Source: Corynebacterium incognita
GTDB taxonomy: Bacteria; Actinomycetota; Actinomycetes; Mycobacteriales; Mycobacteriaceae
DNA length: 64,000 nucleotides
Direction of reading: 5' to 3'
Assembly: GCF_014217255.1 (NCBI RefSeq)
Contig: NZ_CP059404.1
Location: forward strand, 186,001 to 250,000
Shown: positions 1 to 9,179 of the stretch, one piece after another
Layout: each line of letters opens with the position of its first letter
Numbering within the stretch: position 1 is the first letter of the stretch
Position numbers and translations under genes: made by a program
The notes under the pieces: generated by a model
Databases searched by the model: none
Told to the model about the DNA's origin: nothing
Seen by the model: only the letters and a program-made list of their open reading frames with translations

Positions 1-610
1 TGAGTTCTCGTTTTTCCACCCCCGCCTTGTCCGCAATAGCGTGCGCAGGCATCACGGTGCCGGGGCCGAAAAGGTGACGCCAGCGCTGACCCATGTCCTT
101 CTTAAACGACACGCTAAACTTCTTGGCGCCCGGGGCGCAGCGGAAAGTTTCTACTTGCTCCATGAGCGGGACGTGCGAACCAAAGCGCGCTGCATCACTA
201 CCTGCCTTGTAAGAGAGGTAAAAGTCGTCGCACGTGATTTTCTCCCCATCGGAGTATGCCGCCTCCGGATTGATGGTGTACACCACCTTCCGCGAATCCC
301 CGGTGTGCTCGACCGCCTCCACCAGGTCAGTATTCGGGATCATCTGCCCCGAGGGGCCCGGTACATAGGCCGAAGGATAAAGACGGCCCGCAAGCAGCTG
401 TGCCTGGTTTGCCGCACCAAAAGCGGTTGCAGCGTTAGTCGTTTCCAACTCCGCGTTGACCTGGTACCCAAAGAAATCGGTGGATTTCGATTCCTCAGGA
501 CCCGCGATGTTGCCGCCCCCACCATCACCACACGCTGCGAGCGACATGGCAGTGACCGTGATTACGGTCGCTACACGGGACATCTTTTTGCGGTTGACAC
601 CAAAGGTCAC
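1..610 (-). CDS. Peptide ABC transporter substrate-binding lipoprotein (SBP family 5), N-terminal part
   Basis: Extracytoplasmic solute-binding protein of the oligopeptide/dipeptide ABC type. Only the first ~203 residues lie in the window; the gene runs off the left edge. The reading frame begins at a GTG (610) followed by a Lys/Arg-containing n-region (NRKKMSR), a hydrophobic stretch and a lipobox (MSLAAC), so it should be a lipid-anchored protein. Later text such as GRLYPSAYVPG and AAYSDGEKITCDDF resembles the family-5 'A.YSDG..LTADDF' region. An internal ATG at 583 would cut into the n-region. It lies 40 bases downstream of secF in the same direction; in C. glutamicum a dipeptide-binding protein gene occupies the same place. 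The transported substrate cannot be told from this part. Confidence 0.8.
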   Translation of the reverse strand, partial: MTFGVNRKKMSRVATVITVTAMSLAACGDGGGGNIAGPEESKSTDFFGYQVNAELETTNAATAFGAANQAQLLAGRLYPSAYVPGPSGQMIPNTDLVEAVEHTGDSRKVVYTINPEAAYSDGEKITCDDFYLSYKAGSDAARFGSHVPLMEQVETFRCAPGAKKFSVSFKKDMGQRWRHLFGPGTVMPAHAIADKAGVEKREL

Positions 611-650
611 GGTGTTAGAACCCTTTCGCTGGACAAATGGACTTCAACGG

Positions 651-1907
651 CTAGGGGCGCCAGGTGGCTCCCCCGCGCTCAATACCACGGTTATTGCCGG
701 CGGTATCGTCCGTATCGGCTGTATCGCCGACCTGGTCTCCGGCGTTAGCCGAAGCAGGCGTGACGACGCCGGTTGCGCTGGGGTCACCGAAGCTGCGTAC
801 GGTTCGCTTGCCGGAGGCGGCACGAGGCACCGCGTCCTCCGCGTCCGTCATAGCCGCGGCCGGTCCGCCTTTGGCTCGGTACTCCATGACAGAAGCGGTG
901 TGCTCTTTAATGGACTTCCGGCGGGTAGCAATGGACACGAGCAACGGCGTAGCCAAGAAAATGGAGGAGAAGATGCCCTCGACAACGCCAATCAGCTGAA
1001 TGAGCGCGAGGTCGCGGAGGGTACCAATACCCATGAGCCAGACTGCGATGACGAACAACGCCACAATCGGCAACGCCGAGATAACCGTCGTGGAAATGGA
1101 ACGCATCACGGTCTGGTTGACGGCAAGGTTTGCTTCTTCGGCGTAGGTACGCTTGCGCTGGCCCTGCAACCCGCTGGTGTTCTCATTGACCTTGTCAAAA
1201 ACAATGACGGAGTCGTAGATAGAGAAGGTCAGGACGGTGAGGAGGCCGATGATGACGGCCGGAGAAACCTCCAGGCCAAACAGGGCATAAATACCGGCGA
1301 TGACAATGCCGTCAACAACGAGCGCGATCATCGCTGCCAGGGCCATATCTCGCTGCAGGCGCACGGCGACGTACAGCGAGGCGGTGAGAAGGAAGACGCC
1401 CATGGCCAGCAGCATGCGGTTAGTGATGGACGAACCCCACGACTCAGAGACCGTCGAGGAGCCGATGGCATCCGGGGTGGCCTTACCCTGTGCATCCTGC
1501 GGCTGGTACTTCTCAAAGATGGCAGCCCGAGCCTTGTCCACCTGCTCTTGGCTCAGGCGTTCGGAGGTAATCTCGAGGGTCTCAGAATCACCGGATCCCA
1601 CGATTTGGGTGATTTCCGGTTCCACGCCTGTGGCGTCGATGAAGGTATCTTCAACCTGCTCGGCCACGAGGTCGCCCGCAGGCATGTTCAGCTTGGTGCC
1701 GCCCTCAAAATCGAGTGAAAGGCTGAATCCCCGCAGCACAATGGCGCCGAGGGACAAGACCAGCAGGCCCACGGTGATCCAGTACCACAGTTTACTGCGA
1801 CCGATGAAGTCGATGCCGCCGGACTCCGTGTACAGGCGATCAAATCCTGAAGGGGTCGCCGCCGTTGCCGGGCGGGATGCTGGGGTCTCCACAGTATTAG
1901 ATTCCAT
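651..1907 (-). CDS. secF: Protein translocase subunit SecF
   Basis: Membrane component of the SecDF complex, which uses the proton motive force to help SecYEG-exported proteins leave the membrane. The 418-residue protein has a soluble N-terminus, TM1 at about 41-60, the family motif DFEGG at 66-70, an extracytoplasmic P4-like domain, and a five-helix C-terminal block. About 80 hydrophilic residues follow the last helix, a typical actinobacterial extension. It starts 2 bases after the secD stop codon, so the pair is cotranscribed and probably translationally coupled. Confidence 0.95.
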   Translation of the reverse strand: MESNTVETPASRPATAATPSGFDRLYTESGGIDFIGRSKLWYWITVGLLVLSLGAIVLRGFSLSLDFEGGTKLNMPAGDLVAEQVEDTFIDATGVEPEITQIVGSGDSETLEITSERLSQEQVDKARAAIFEKYQPQDAQGKATPDAIGSSTVSESWGSSITNRMLLAMGVFLLTASLYVAVRLQRDMALAAMIALVVDGIVIAGIYALFGLEVSPAVIIGLLTVLTFSIYDSVIVFDKVNENTSGLQGQRKRTYAEEANLAVNQTVMRSISTTVISALPIVALFVIAVWLMGIGTLRDLALIQLIGVVEGIFSSIFLATPLLVSIATRRKSIKEHTASVMEYRAKGGPAAAMTDAEDAVPRAASGKRTVRSFGDPSATGVVTPASANAGDQVGDTADTDDTAGNNRGIERGGATWRP

Positions 1908-1909
1908 TG

Positions 1910-3781
1910 CTATTTCTCCTCAGGAGTAGGTTCCGCAGCGGGGGTTGCGGCGACGGCGGGAGCGGCGGCCGAGGATTCCTCGCGGCGTACACGCTCGCGC
2001 TCGTCGGCAAGCTTCATGATGCCGCCCAGGCCGTTCATGGAGGGCTTGGCAAACTTTGGATTACGGGCGGCAAGAATCATCAATGGGGCAGTGATGAGGA
2101 AAGAGACCACGAGGTCGAACAAGGTGGTCAGGCCCATGGTGAAGGCGAAGCCCTTGACCTCGCCGATGGCGAGGAAGTACACCACAACTGCGCCGATGAG
2201 TGTCACCGCGTTACCGGTGACGATGGTCGACTTAGCGCGATCCCAAGCCTTGGTTGCAGCGGAGCGGAACGTGCGACCTTCCAACATCTCGTCCTTTATT
2301 CTCTCGTAGTAGACCACGAAAGAGTCAGCGGTGGCGCCCACACCGATGACCAAACCGGCAATGCCGGACAGGTCCAAGGAGTAGCCGACCCAGCGCCCCA
2401 GCAAGACCAACGCGCCATAGGTCAAAGCGCCAGCGCCCACGAGGGTGAGCATGGAAATGAGCGCAAGGGCGCGGTAGTTAATGAAGGCGTATATCGCCAC
2501 CGCGATCAAACCGACCAGTCCTGCAATCAGACCTGCCTTAAGTGCGGCCTGTCCCAGTGACGGAGGTACGGTCTCCGCGGTGCCGCCCGGCTCGCCGTTC
2601 TCACCAACGAAGGACAACGGCAGCGCACCGTACCGCAGGTTGTTGGCCAAAGAAGTGGCCTCTTCCTGACTGAAATCACCCGTGATGGAGGTGGACGAGC
2701 CGTACGGCGTCGCCCCCTGAATAACCGGCGCAGAAATCACCGCGGAGTCCAGGGTGATGGCCACCTGCTGCTGCAGTCGCTCCTCGGTGAGCTTCGCCCA
2801 CGTCCCGGAACCATTCGGTCCGTCGCCTGTCTTAAAGGCGAAGCTAATCTCCATCTGTCCGCTCTGCGGGTTCATGCCACCGTTAATCGGCTTTTGAGTA
2901 TCAATTTCGTTGCCCGTCAGACGCTTGCCGTTGGGATCGTCAATGCCCTCCAGCACTGGTGCCGGCTCGAGGATGTACGGCTGTCCTGTGCTGTAGTCGC
3001 AGGCAGCAAAAGGCTTCGCGGGGTCATCCGATCCGGCGAGCGGGTCGGTCTCCCCTGGTTCACAGCGCAAAAGCGCGGAGGCGGCGGACAGCGTGGTGGG
3101 ATCCTCCGACTGACGGTCCTTGAGGAGCATCTCAGTGACTTTGTCGCGACGCTCCGCGGCCTCGAGCGAGTTCGCAGGCTCCGGCTTAGGCTTGGCCGTC
3201 ACCGTCGGTGCCTTGACGTCATCCTTCTTCTTCTTTGCGTCATCTTGAGTATTGGCTTGATCCAGTGCCTTGTAGATCTGATCCAGCGACTCATTCGCCT
3301 TTTCTGGCGGGACCACTCCCCACTCGACCCAGCGGTTGGCCATCTCTTCGACCTCGTTGATGAGCTTGGCCATGTCCGGCTGCGGTGGCTGAGCCACCGG
3401 GCGGAACAGCAGCTGGGAGGTCTGGCCGACCGCCTGCGCTTGGGCGGTATCCTCACCGGGGACGGTGATCACCAAGGTGTTGCCGTTGATGACCACCTCG
3501 GAACCGGACACACCCATGCCGTTCACGCGCTGCTCCAAAATGGTGCGCGCCTGCTTGAGCTGGTCCTGCGTGGGATCCTCGCTCTGCGGAACTAGGGTTA
3601 CTCGTGTGCCACCCTGCAAATCGATACCCATTTTCGGGTTCGGTTTGTGGTTCCCGGTGAGGAAAATGAGGGCATAGATCACAACAATGATGAGCGCGAA
3701 CCACGCCAAGGCCTGCTTCGGCCATGACGCGCGGGGCTGCGTTTGCCTCTTTTTAGCAGGTTTCGCTGACTTTGCAGACAA
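1910..3781 (-). CDS. secD: Protein translocase subunit SecD
   Basis: Partner of SecF in proton-driven protein export. I chose the TTG at 3781 (623 aa, beginning MSAKSAKP) because AGGAG sits 7 bases upstream; a more upstream GTG (3799) would place this ribosome site inside the coding region. Visible are TM1 at about 24-41, the DLQGG motif at 54-58, a large periplasmic P1 domain and a six-helix C-terminal block (TM2-TM6 ending near 'SFLITAPLMILAARNP'). The P1 region carries a Lys/Asp/Pro-rich insert (DDAKKKKDDVKAP) of low complexity. The C-terminal tail is Ala/Glu/Pro-rich. Confidence 0.95.
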   Translation of the reverse strand: MSAKSAKPAKKRQTQPRASWPKQALAWFALIIVVIYALIFLTGNHKPNPKMGIDLQGGTRVTLVPQSEDPTQDQLKQARTILEQRVNGMGVSGSEVVINGNTLVITVPGEDTAQAQAVGQTSQLLFRPVAQPPQPDMAKLINEVEEMANRWVEWGVVPPEKANESLDQIYKALDQANTQDDAKKKKDDVKAPTVTAKPKPEPANSLEAAERRDKVTEMLLKDRQSEDPTTLSAASALLRCEPGETDPLAGSDDPAKPFAACDYSTGQPYILEPAPVLEGIDDPNGKRLTGNEIDTQKPINGGMNPQSGQMEISFAFKTGDGPNGSGTWAKLTEERLQQQVAITLDSAVISAPVIQGATPYGSSTSITGDFSQEEATSLANNLRYGALPLSFVGENGEPGGTAETVPPSLGQAALKAGLIAGLVGLIAVAIYAFINYRALALISMLTLVGAGALTYGALVLLGRWVGYSLDLSGIAGLVIGVGATADSFVVYYERIKDEMLEGRTFRSAATKAWDRAKSTIVTGNAVTLIGAVVVYFLAIGEVKGFAFTMGLTTLFDLVVSFLITAPLMILAARNPKFAKPSMNGLGGIMKLADERERVRREESSAAAPAVAATPAAEPTPEEK

Positions 3782-3957
3782 GGAACATCTCCTGTGCACG
3801 ATACGGTAGACGGTGCAAAACGACGAGATCGTTTACGGTGCGGACCCGGTGCCCGCACCAAACACATCTGACAATGGTACGTGATAGCAAGCAGGTGCTT
3901 GGACGACACCCCTGGGCTCCAGCACTCTGTACCTAGCAGTACAGTTACTGGCCAGGT

Positions 3958-4224
3958 TTAGCCCTGGCTGCGGAGGATTCCAGCGCGCGCCATGGTGACC
4001 TGGACGCCAGGCGCAATTTCTAGTTCCACGGTGTCCGTTTCCTCAGAGACCTCGACAACGGTGCCGTAGATCCCCGAGCCGGAGATAACTCGCTTCCCCG
4101 GAGTTAAGCTGGCCTGGAACTCCTTGAGCTGTTGCTGTCGCTTCCGTTCCCGGCTCATCACCAGGATGGAGGGCAACATAAAGAGAACGAGGGCGCCGAT
4201 AAGAATAATTGTGCTTGTGCTCAT
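3958..4224 (-). CDS. yajC: Preprotein translocase accessory subunit YajC
   Basis: Small single-pass protein associated with SecDF. The 88 residues start with a hydrophobic helix (about 5-22), followed by a basic stretch (RERKRQQQ) and the conserved YajC core (LTPGKRVISGSGIYGTVVEV). It precedes secD by 176 bases, with no other gene between. The yajC-secD-secF order is the usual one. Confidence 0.92.
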   Translation of the reverse strand: MSTSTIILIGALVLFMLPSILVMSRERKRQQQLKEFQASLTPGKRVISGSGIYGTVVEVSEETDTVELEIAPGVQVTMARAGILRSQG

Positions 4225-4288
4225 AAGTGCTCAGTGTTCCAGATTTGCCAGCCGAGCTCCAATATCTGAAGGCATCGACACGTGAAGG

Positions 4289-5365
4289 TCAGAACAAGCC
4301 CAGAGCCCCTTCCGGTGGCTCCAGCCCGATGTGCCGCCAGGCCGACGCCGTCGCGATGCGACCGCGGGGACTCCTCGAAATCATTCCCGCGCGCACGAGG
4401 TACGGCTCACATACTTCTTCCACCGTGGATGGCTCCTCGCCCACTGCAATGGCCAGAGTGTTCACGCCCACTGGGCCCCCACCATGGTTCTTAATCAGCG
4501 CTTCGAGTACTGCCCGATCCAGGCGGTCGAGACCCTTGTCGTCCACGTCAAAGACCTTGAGGGCTCCCTGCGCCGCAGCGAGGTCGATATGGCCATCGCT
4601 GTGGACGTCCGCAAAGTCTCGGACGCGGCGCAGCAAGCGGTTCGCGATACGCGGGGTGCCACGCGAACGGGATCCGATCTCTAACGCAGCGTCCGCGTCA
4701 ATAGATACCCCCAGAATCTTTGCGGCCCTCGTAATCACTCGCGTCAGGTCCGCCGCCGAGTAGTACTCCATCTGCGCGGTGAAACCAAAACGATCGCGCA
4801 GCGGGCCAGTCAGCATACCGGCCCTGGTGGTGGCACCTACGAGCGTGAACGGCGGAATCTCCAGCGGGATGGACGTCGCTCCCGGCCCCTTGCCCACGAT
4901 CACATCGATACGGAAGTCCTCCATAGCCATGTACAGCATTTCCTCGGCGGGCCGGGCGATGCGGTGAATCTCGTCAATAAAGAGCACATCACCTTCCATG
5001 AGGTTGGACAGCATCGCCGCCAAATCTCCCGCGCGTTCCAGCGCGGGACCTGACGTCATACGCAGGCTGGTCCCCAGTTCCTGGGCGATAATCATAGCCA
5101 TGGTGGTCTTGCCCAACCCGGGTGGCCCCGACATGAGGACATGGTCAGGGGTCACGCCCCGGTTTCGCGCGCCGGAGAGAACTAATGAGAGTTGTTCACG
5201 CACCTTGGGCTGGCCGATAAATTCATCAAGGCTCTTGGGGCGCAGCGAAGTTTCTACGTCGCTGTCCCCGACCTGCTGGTCCGGCCGCACAATCTCATTG
5301 GGTTCAATTCCCGGATCGCCGGCGGGTTCCGGCAGGCTAAACTCTGTCCGCTCGATATCGCTCAT
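4289..5365 (-). CDS. ruvB: Holliday junction branch migration DNA helicase RuvB
   Basis: Hexameric AAA+ motor that drives branch migration of Holliday junctions with RuvA. The 358-residue protein shows Walker A (GPPGLGKTT), Walker B (LFIDEIHR), sensor 1 (LVGATTRAG), the arginine-finger region (GPLRDRFG) and a C-terminal winged helix ([17 protein letters not shown]). It lies 12 bases after ruvA. Confidence 0.97.
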   Translation of the reverse strand: MSDIERTEFSLPEPAGDPGIEPNEIVRPDQQVGDSDVETSLRPKSLDEFIGQPKVREQLSLVLSGARNRGVTPDHVLMSGPPGLGKTTMAMIIAQELGTSLRMTSGPALERAGDLAAMLSNLMEGDVLFIDEIHRIARPAEEMLYMAMEDFRIDVIVGKGPGATSIPLEIPPFTLVGATTRAGMLTGPLRDRFGFTAQMEYYSAADLTRVITRAAKILGVSIDADAALEIGSRSRGTPRIANRLLRRVRDFADVHSDGHIDLAAAQGALKVFDVDDKGLDRLDRAVLEALIKNHGGGPVGVNTLAIAVGEEPSTVEEVCEPYLVRAGMISRSPRGRIATASAWRHIGLEPPEGALGLF

Positions 5366-5377
5366 TAGTCCCCGATC

Positions 5378-6013
5378 TTAGCGTGTACCCAACTGCGACA
5401 ACGTGGCGGACAGTACCTGGGAAAGCTCAAGCGTCTTGCCCTCGCTCTCGGTCCGCGTAATGACCTCGTTGACCACGGAACGTGTCTCCTTTTCTGGAAG
5501 GCCCAGGCCTTCCAGTGCCTCCACAGCGCGGTCTGCCACGTCCTGGTGTTCGCCTGCGCCCCCGGCGGCGCCGCCCGCATCGCCTGCGGAGCCTTCTACG
5601 TCAGCGATGCCAAGGCCATCCACCTTGTCCTTCAATTCCACAATGAGGCGCTGCGCCATGCGCTTGCCGACGCCGCTGACCTGCAGCAAGGTCTTTTGGT
5701 CTTCCGTACGCAGAGCACGGGCGATGTCGCCGGGCTCCAGCGTCGAAAGCACGCCCATCGCCAGCTTGGGTCCCATGCCGGAGACCCCTTGGAGGATGTG
5801 GAACATATCCCGGTGTTCAGACGAAGCGAAGCCGTACAAGGTCATCGAATCTTCTTTGACCGCCAACGAGGTCAGCAGCGTCGATTCTTCGCCTCGAACC
5901 AACGTATTCAAAGCCGACGGCGCGGCATTGACCAAGTAGCCGACGCCTGCGCACTCAATCACCGCGTAATCGAGACCAATGTCCAACACCGTGCCGCGAA
6001 GGGAAGAAATCAT
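5378..6013 (-). CDS. ruvA: Holliday junction branch migration protein RuvA
   Basis: Tetrameric junction-binding partner of RuvB. The 211-residue protein has the N-terminal OB-fold (MISSLRGTVLDIGLDYAVIECAGVGYLV), two helix-hairpin-helix elements (LQGVSGMGPKLAMGVLS and LLQVSGVGKRMAQRLIVELKDK), an acidic Gly/Ala-rich linker and the C-terminal RuvB-binding domain. It sits 12 bases downstream of ruvC. Confidence 0.96.
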   Translation of the reverse strand: MISSLRGTVLDIGLDYAVIECAGVGYLVNAAPSALNTLVRGEESTLLTSLAVKEDSMTLYGFASSEHRDMFHILQGVSGMGPKLAMGVLSTLEPGDIARALRTEDQKTLLQVSGVGKRMAQRLIVELKDKVDGLGIADVEGSAGDAGGAAGGAGEHQDVADRAVEALEGLGLPEKETRSVVNEVITRTESEGKTLELSQVLSATLSQLGTR

Positions 6014-6025
6014 GAGCCTAAAACC

Positions 6026-6661
6026 TTAACTTTCTGTTTGTGCTGTAGCGGTCCGGCCCGTAGAGGTCCGGTCGTTTGAGGTGCGATCTAAGGAGCGGAC
6101 AGGGCCTCGTACTCCCCCGTCGACACGGCGTGCATGACCTGCTGCGGTCGTGTGCCCCCGGGTGCGGGCGAGCGCCGGGGCCCGCCAACAGTGACAAATA
6201 GCAAGAGCGAGAGCATCCGCGGCGTCGGCAGGCTTGGGCGCCTCGCTCAACCCAAGAATACGGGTCACCATCATGGTCATCTGCTTTTTATCAGCACGGC
6301 CATTGCCGGAGATAGCTTTTTTCACTTCCGACGGGGTGTACATATACACCGGCAGGTTTCGTTCCGCGGCGGCCAGGACGAGGACCCCCACAGCGTGTGC
6401 GGTGTGCATGACGGTGGCGACGTTGCCGCGCTCGAAGATACGCTCGATGGCCACGACGTCGGGGGAATAGTCATCCATCCACTCGCCTACCGCCCTCGAC
6501 AGGCGCAAGAGACGTTCCGTCAGCTCCGACTCACTCGGGGTGCGCACAACACCGACGGAGACAGGCAGGATGACTCGCCCCCTACCGGCTTGCACGACGG
6601 ACAATCCGCAGCGCGTCAGGCCGGGGTCGATTCCCATGACCCGCAGTCCTTCTAATTGCAT
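6026..6661 (-). CDS. ruvC: Crossover junction endodeoxyribonuclease RuvC
   Basis: Dimeric nuclease that resolves Holliday junctions. I start at ATG 6661 (211 aa) because GGAGG lies 6 bases upstream; the in-frame GTG at 6673 overlaps that ribosome site. RuvC signature: [11 protein letters not shown] with the first catalytic Asp, [12 protein letters not shown] with the catalytic Glu, and [14 protein letters not shown] with the final acidic residues. The tail after about residue 170 is Arg/Thr/Ser-rich and longer than in E. coli RuvC. First gene of ruvC-ruvA-ruvB. Confidence 0.96.
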   Translation of the reverse strand: MQLEGLRVMGIDPGLTRCGLSVVQAGRGRVILPVSVGVVRTPSESELTERLLRLSRAVGEWMDDYSPDVVAIERIFERGNVATVMHTAHAVGVLVLAAAERNLPVYMYTPSEVKKAISGNGRADKKQMTMMVTRILGLSEAPKPADAADALALAICHCWRAPALARTRGHTTAAGHARRVDGGVRGPVRSLDRTSNDRTSTGRTATAQTES

Positions 6662-6707
6662 ACTCGCCTCCACACTTCACACACTTGTTCTACCACACGG
6701 CGCAGAC

Positions 6708-6745
6708 AAAAGGGGAAGGACACCCACTCGCGTGGTGCCTTCCCC
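6708..6745 (-). terminator. Rho-independent terminator after yebC
   Basis: On the minus strand GGGGAAGGCACC pairs with GGTGTCCTTCCCC (one mismatch) around a short loop and is followed by TTTTGTCT. It lies 19 bases past the yebC stop and separates yebC from ruvC. Confidence 0.85.
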
Positions 6746-6763
6746 TGCGTAAAAGTTCCGGAA

Positions 6764-7516
6764 CTAGTCCTCCAGCTCCGCGAGAACCTCGTCGGAAACA
6801 TCCATGTTGGTGTAGACGTTCTGGACGTCGTCGGAATCTTCAAGGGCATCGATAAGGCGGAAGACCTTCTTCGCCAACTCAGCGTCAGCGGGAACCTCGA
6901 CGGATGCGCGGAAGTCAATATCCGAGTCATCGACCTCAATGTCCGCATCTGCTAACGCAACCTTAACGTCCTGAACCGCACTCGGATCGCAGATGATCTC
7001 AAAGCGTTCGCCGGCATCATTGACTTCCTCGGCACCGGCTTCGAGAACAGCCATGAGCACGTCGTCCTCGGTGAGCTCGCCCTTCTCGACGAAAACCTGG
7101 CCCACACGGGAGAACATGTACGCCACCGAGCCGGATTCGCCGAGGTTGCCGCCGTTTTTGTTCATTGCGGTACGGACCTCGGTGGCGGCACGGTTGCGGT
7201 TGTCAGTCAAACACTCGATGAGCATGGCTACGCCGTTGGGGGCATAGCCCTCGTAGGTGATATTTTCCCAGTCCGCGCCACCGGCTTCCTCGCCGGAGCC
7301 GCGCTTGCGGGCACGCTCAATGTTGTCGTTGGGAACGGAGGCCTTCTTGGCCTTTTTGATCATGTCATCGAGCGTCGGGTTGGCTGACGGGTCGCCGCCC
7401 CCGGTGCGTGCCGCTACCTCAATATTCTTGATGAGCTTGGCAAATTCCTTGCCACGCTTCGCATCGTTAGCAGCCTTTTTGTGCTTGGTTGTAGCCCACT
7501 TTGAGTGGCCTGCCAT
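6764..7516 (-). CDS. yebC: YebC/PmpR family protein
   Basis: Member of the YebC/TACO1 family, described as a transcriptional regulator or as a factor that helps ribosomes through difficult sequences. The 250 residues begin with the signature [25 protein letters not shown] and continue with [20 protein letters not shown] and [22 protein letters not shown], typical of the family along its whole length. GGGAG precedes the ATG. Upstream of ruvC as in many actinobacteria, but separated from it by a strong terminator. Confidence 0.95.
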   Translation of the reverse strand: MAGHSKWATTKHKKAANDAKRGKEFAKLIKNIEVAARTGGGDPSANPTLDDMIKKAKKASVPNDNIERARKRGSGEEAGGADWENITYEGYAPNGVAMLIECLTDNRNRAATEVRTAMNKNGGNLGESGSVAYMFSRVGQVFVEKGELTEDDVLMAVLEAGAEEVNDAGERFEIICDPSAVQDVKVALADADIEVDDSDIDFRASVEVPADAELAKKVFRLIDALEDSDDVQNVYTNMDVSDEVLAELED

Positions 7517-7614
7517 GTCAACTCCCTCACGGTTGGCAAATTCTTTGCTCTTGATGAATGGTGTCGATTATACGTGCCGAGCTCTCCAGCCCTGCGCTCG
7601 CCCAGGTTTTTCTC

Positions 7615-8562
7615 CTATTTTTTGGGCTTGAGCGAATCCATGGGCAATGTAGTCGCGCCTGGACGCAAAGACCGCGTCAAACCTTCCTGACTGACTACAG
7701 CCACCAGGTTTCCGGCGACGTCAAAGAAGCGCCCCGTAGTCAGCGAGCGGCCGTCCCCTGCGGCCGGGGAGGATTGGTCATACAGCAGCCACTCATCAAC
7801 CTTGGGCTCCCGGTAAAACCAGACGCTGTGGTCTAGGCTGGCCATCTGCACTTCGTGCCCCTGATGATTAACCAGCGCGGAATATAGCAGCGTCATATCC
7901 GAGATATAGACCAGCGCTGGATAGTGCACGAGCTCGTCTCCCACCACGGGTTCTTTCGAGCGCATCCACACCATCTGCTGGCTCGGCGTGCGAGGATCGT
8001 GCTCGTAGGAATCGGAGGGCACCACCCGAATTTCCCAGTTTTCCCATTCCTGGAGCAGCGCTCGCGCACTGGGCGGCACGGCCTCATCCATGTGCCGGAT
8101 CTCCACCGGACTAGGAACCTCCGGCATGAGGTCTTGGTGTTCAGGCCCTTCGCCGCCTGGAGTTTGAAACCCCACCATCGCCATGAACACCGGCTTGCCT
8201 TCCTGCATCGCGGTCACCCGGCGGTGAGAGAAACTGCGTCCATCCCGCAGGTTCTCTACATCAAAATGCAACGGGAGCGCGGATTTGGCGGCTGCCACAA
8301 AATAGCCATGCAACGAGTGGGGAATCTTCCCCTCCACAGTATGCATCGCCGCCGCGAAAGACTGTGCCGCCACCTGACCGCCGAAGGTACGCCGCAACTC
8401 CGAGGGAATAGTCCGGCCCTCGAACCAACTATGGGGAAACACGCCGTGGCCGCGGTCGGTGCCGCCGCCGTCGGTCGCACTGGCCGATCCGGACGAGTTG
8501 GCCGCGCCGGTCGGCGGAGCCGAAATCGGCTCCATGTTGACGATGTCCGCGATGTTAGTCAC
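7615..8562 (-). CDS. tesB: Acyl-CoA thioesterase II (TesB family)
   Basis: Double-hotdog thioesterase hydrolysing acyl-CoA to free fatty acid and CoA. The 315-residue protein shows the TesB N-terminal half (RTFGGQVAAQSFAAAMHTV, HSLHGYFVAAAKSALPLHFDVENLRDGRSFSHR) and the C-terminal half (SLDHSVWFYREPKVDEWLLYDQSSPAAGDGRSLTTGRFFD) ending with VAVVSQEGLTR. The first ~30 residues are Gly/Ala/Ser-rich and unlikely to be part of the fold, so a later start is possible. The gene is close to yebC as in other corynebacteria. Confidence 0.9.
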   Translation of the reverse strand: MTNIADIVNMEPISAPPTGAANSSGSASATDGGGTDRGHGVFPHSWFEGRTIPSELRRTFGGQVAAQSFAAAMHTVEGKIPHSLHGYFVAAAKSALPLHFDVENLRDGRSFSHRRVTAMQEGKPVFMAMVGFQTPGGEGPEHQDLMPEVPSPVEIRHMDEAVPPSARALLQEWENWEIRVVPSDSYEHDPRTPSQQMVWMRSKEPVVGDELVHYPALVYISDMTLLYSALVNHQGHEVQMASLDHSVWFYREPKVDEWLLYDQSSPAAGDGRSLTTGRFFDVAGNLVAVVSQEGLTRSLRPGATTLPMDSLKPKK

Positions 8563-8685
8563 AGTGGGTGCCCGTCCTTATTGTTCTCCGAGTTGTTGGT
8601 TTCCTAGCGTGGCCCAGCATGTGCGCACGGCGCGCGGGGCCGACAGGTTGCCTTACCACGTTACAACCCGCGGTCATTCCGCGAC

Positions 8686-8691
8686 TACACT
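8686..8691 (+). promoter_or_regulatory. Putative -10 box (TACACT), leaderless arrangement
   Basis: TACACT lies 8 bases before the ATG at 8700 and no ribosome-binding site intervenes, so transcription would start at or next to the start codon. No good -35 box is visible. Confidence 0.4.
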
Positions 8692-8699
8692 TGACCACC

Positions 8700-9179
8700 A
8701 TGACTCCACGTTCCTTGCATCGCACTGCCGCCTGGTTGGAAATGGGCACTTGGACCCTGCTCCTTGTCGGAATGGCATTGAAGTATTCCAACACCACCGA
8801 GGCCGTCATGCCGTTCGCCGGCGGCATCCACGGCTTTGGATTCTTAAGCTTCGCCGCGATGACTATCCTGCTTTGGGTCAACAATCGCTGGCCCGCAGGC
8901 GTTGGGCTCGCAGGTTTGTTAGTGTCCGTCATCCCCTATGCCGCACTCCCCTTCGCCTTATGGGCGGACAAAAAGGGGCTACTCGAGGGCGGCTGGCGCT
9001 TCCGCGACGTCGACGCTGACGCGACTCCCCGCGGCCCCGTGGACACCTTGTTGGCACAGGTTACCCGGCATCCCGTCCGTAGCATCCTCATCATCTTGGT
9101 GCTGATCACGATCGTGTTCTCCGTCTTGCTCACTCTCGGTCCTCCCGTAGACGTTGAAGGAACCATCCGCGGTGAGTAG
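8700..9179 (+). CDS. DUF3817 integral membrane protein
   Basis: The 159-residue protein begins MTPRSLHRTAAWLEMGTW and contains three hydrophobic helices in the first ~85 residues, including VMPFAGGIHGFGFLSFAAMTILL with the conserved H-G-x-x-F centre of DUF3817, then a hydrophilic stretch and a fourth helix near the C-terminus (SILIILVLITIVFSVLL). Function unknown. A longer reading from 8568 would run through the divergent tesB promoter region. Its end overlaps the next gene by 8 bases. Confidence 0.8.
   Translation: MTPRSLHRTAAWLEMGTWTLLLVGMALKYSNTTEAVMPFAGGIHGFGFLSFAAMTILLWVNNRWPAGVGLAGLLVSVIPYAALPFALWADKKGLLEGGWRFRDVDADATPRGPVDTLLAQVTRHPVRSILIILVLITIVFSVLLTLGPPVDVEGTIRGE

Noticed and set aside
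456-1718. 420-residue plus-strand frame opposite secF
   Set aside because: It is a shadow of secF and the lipoprotein gene; the sequence is Arg/Gly/Asp-rich without family motifs, while the minus strand encodes clear SecF.
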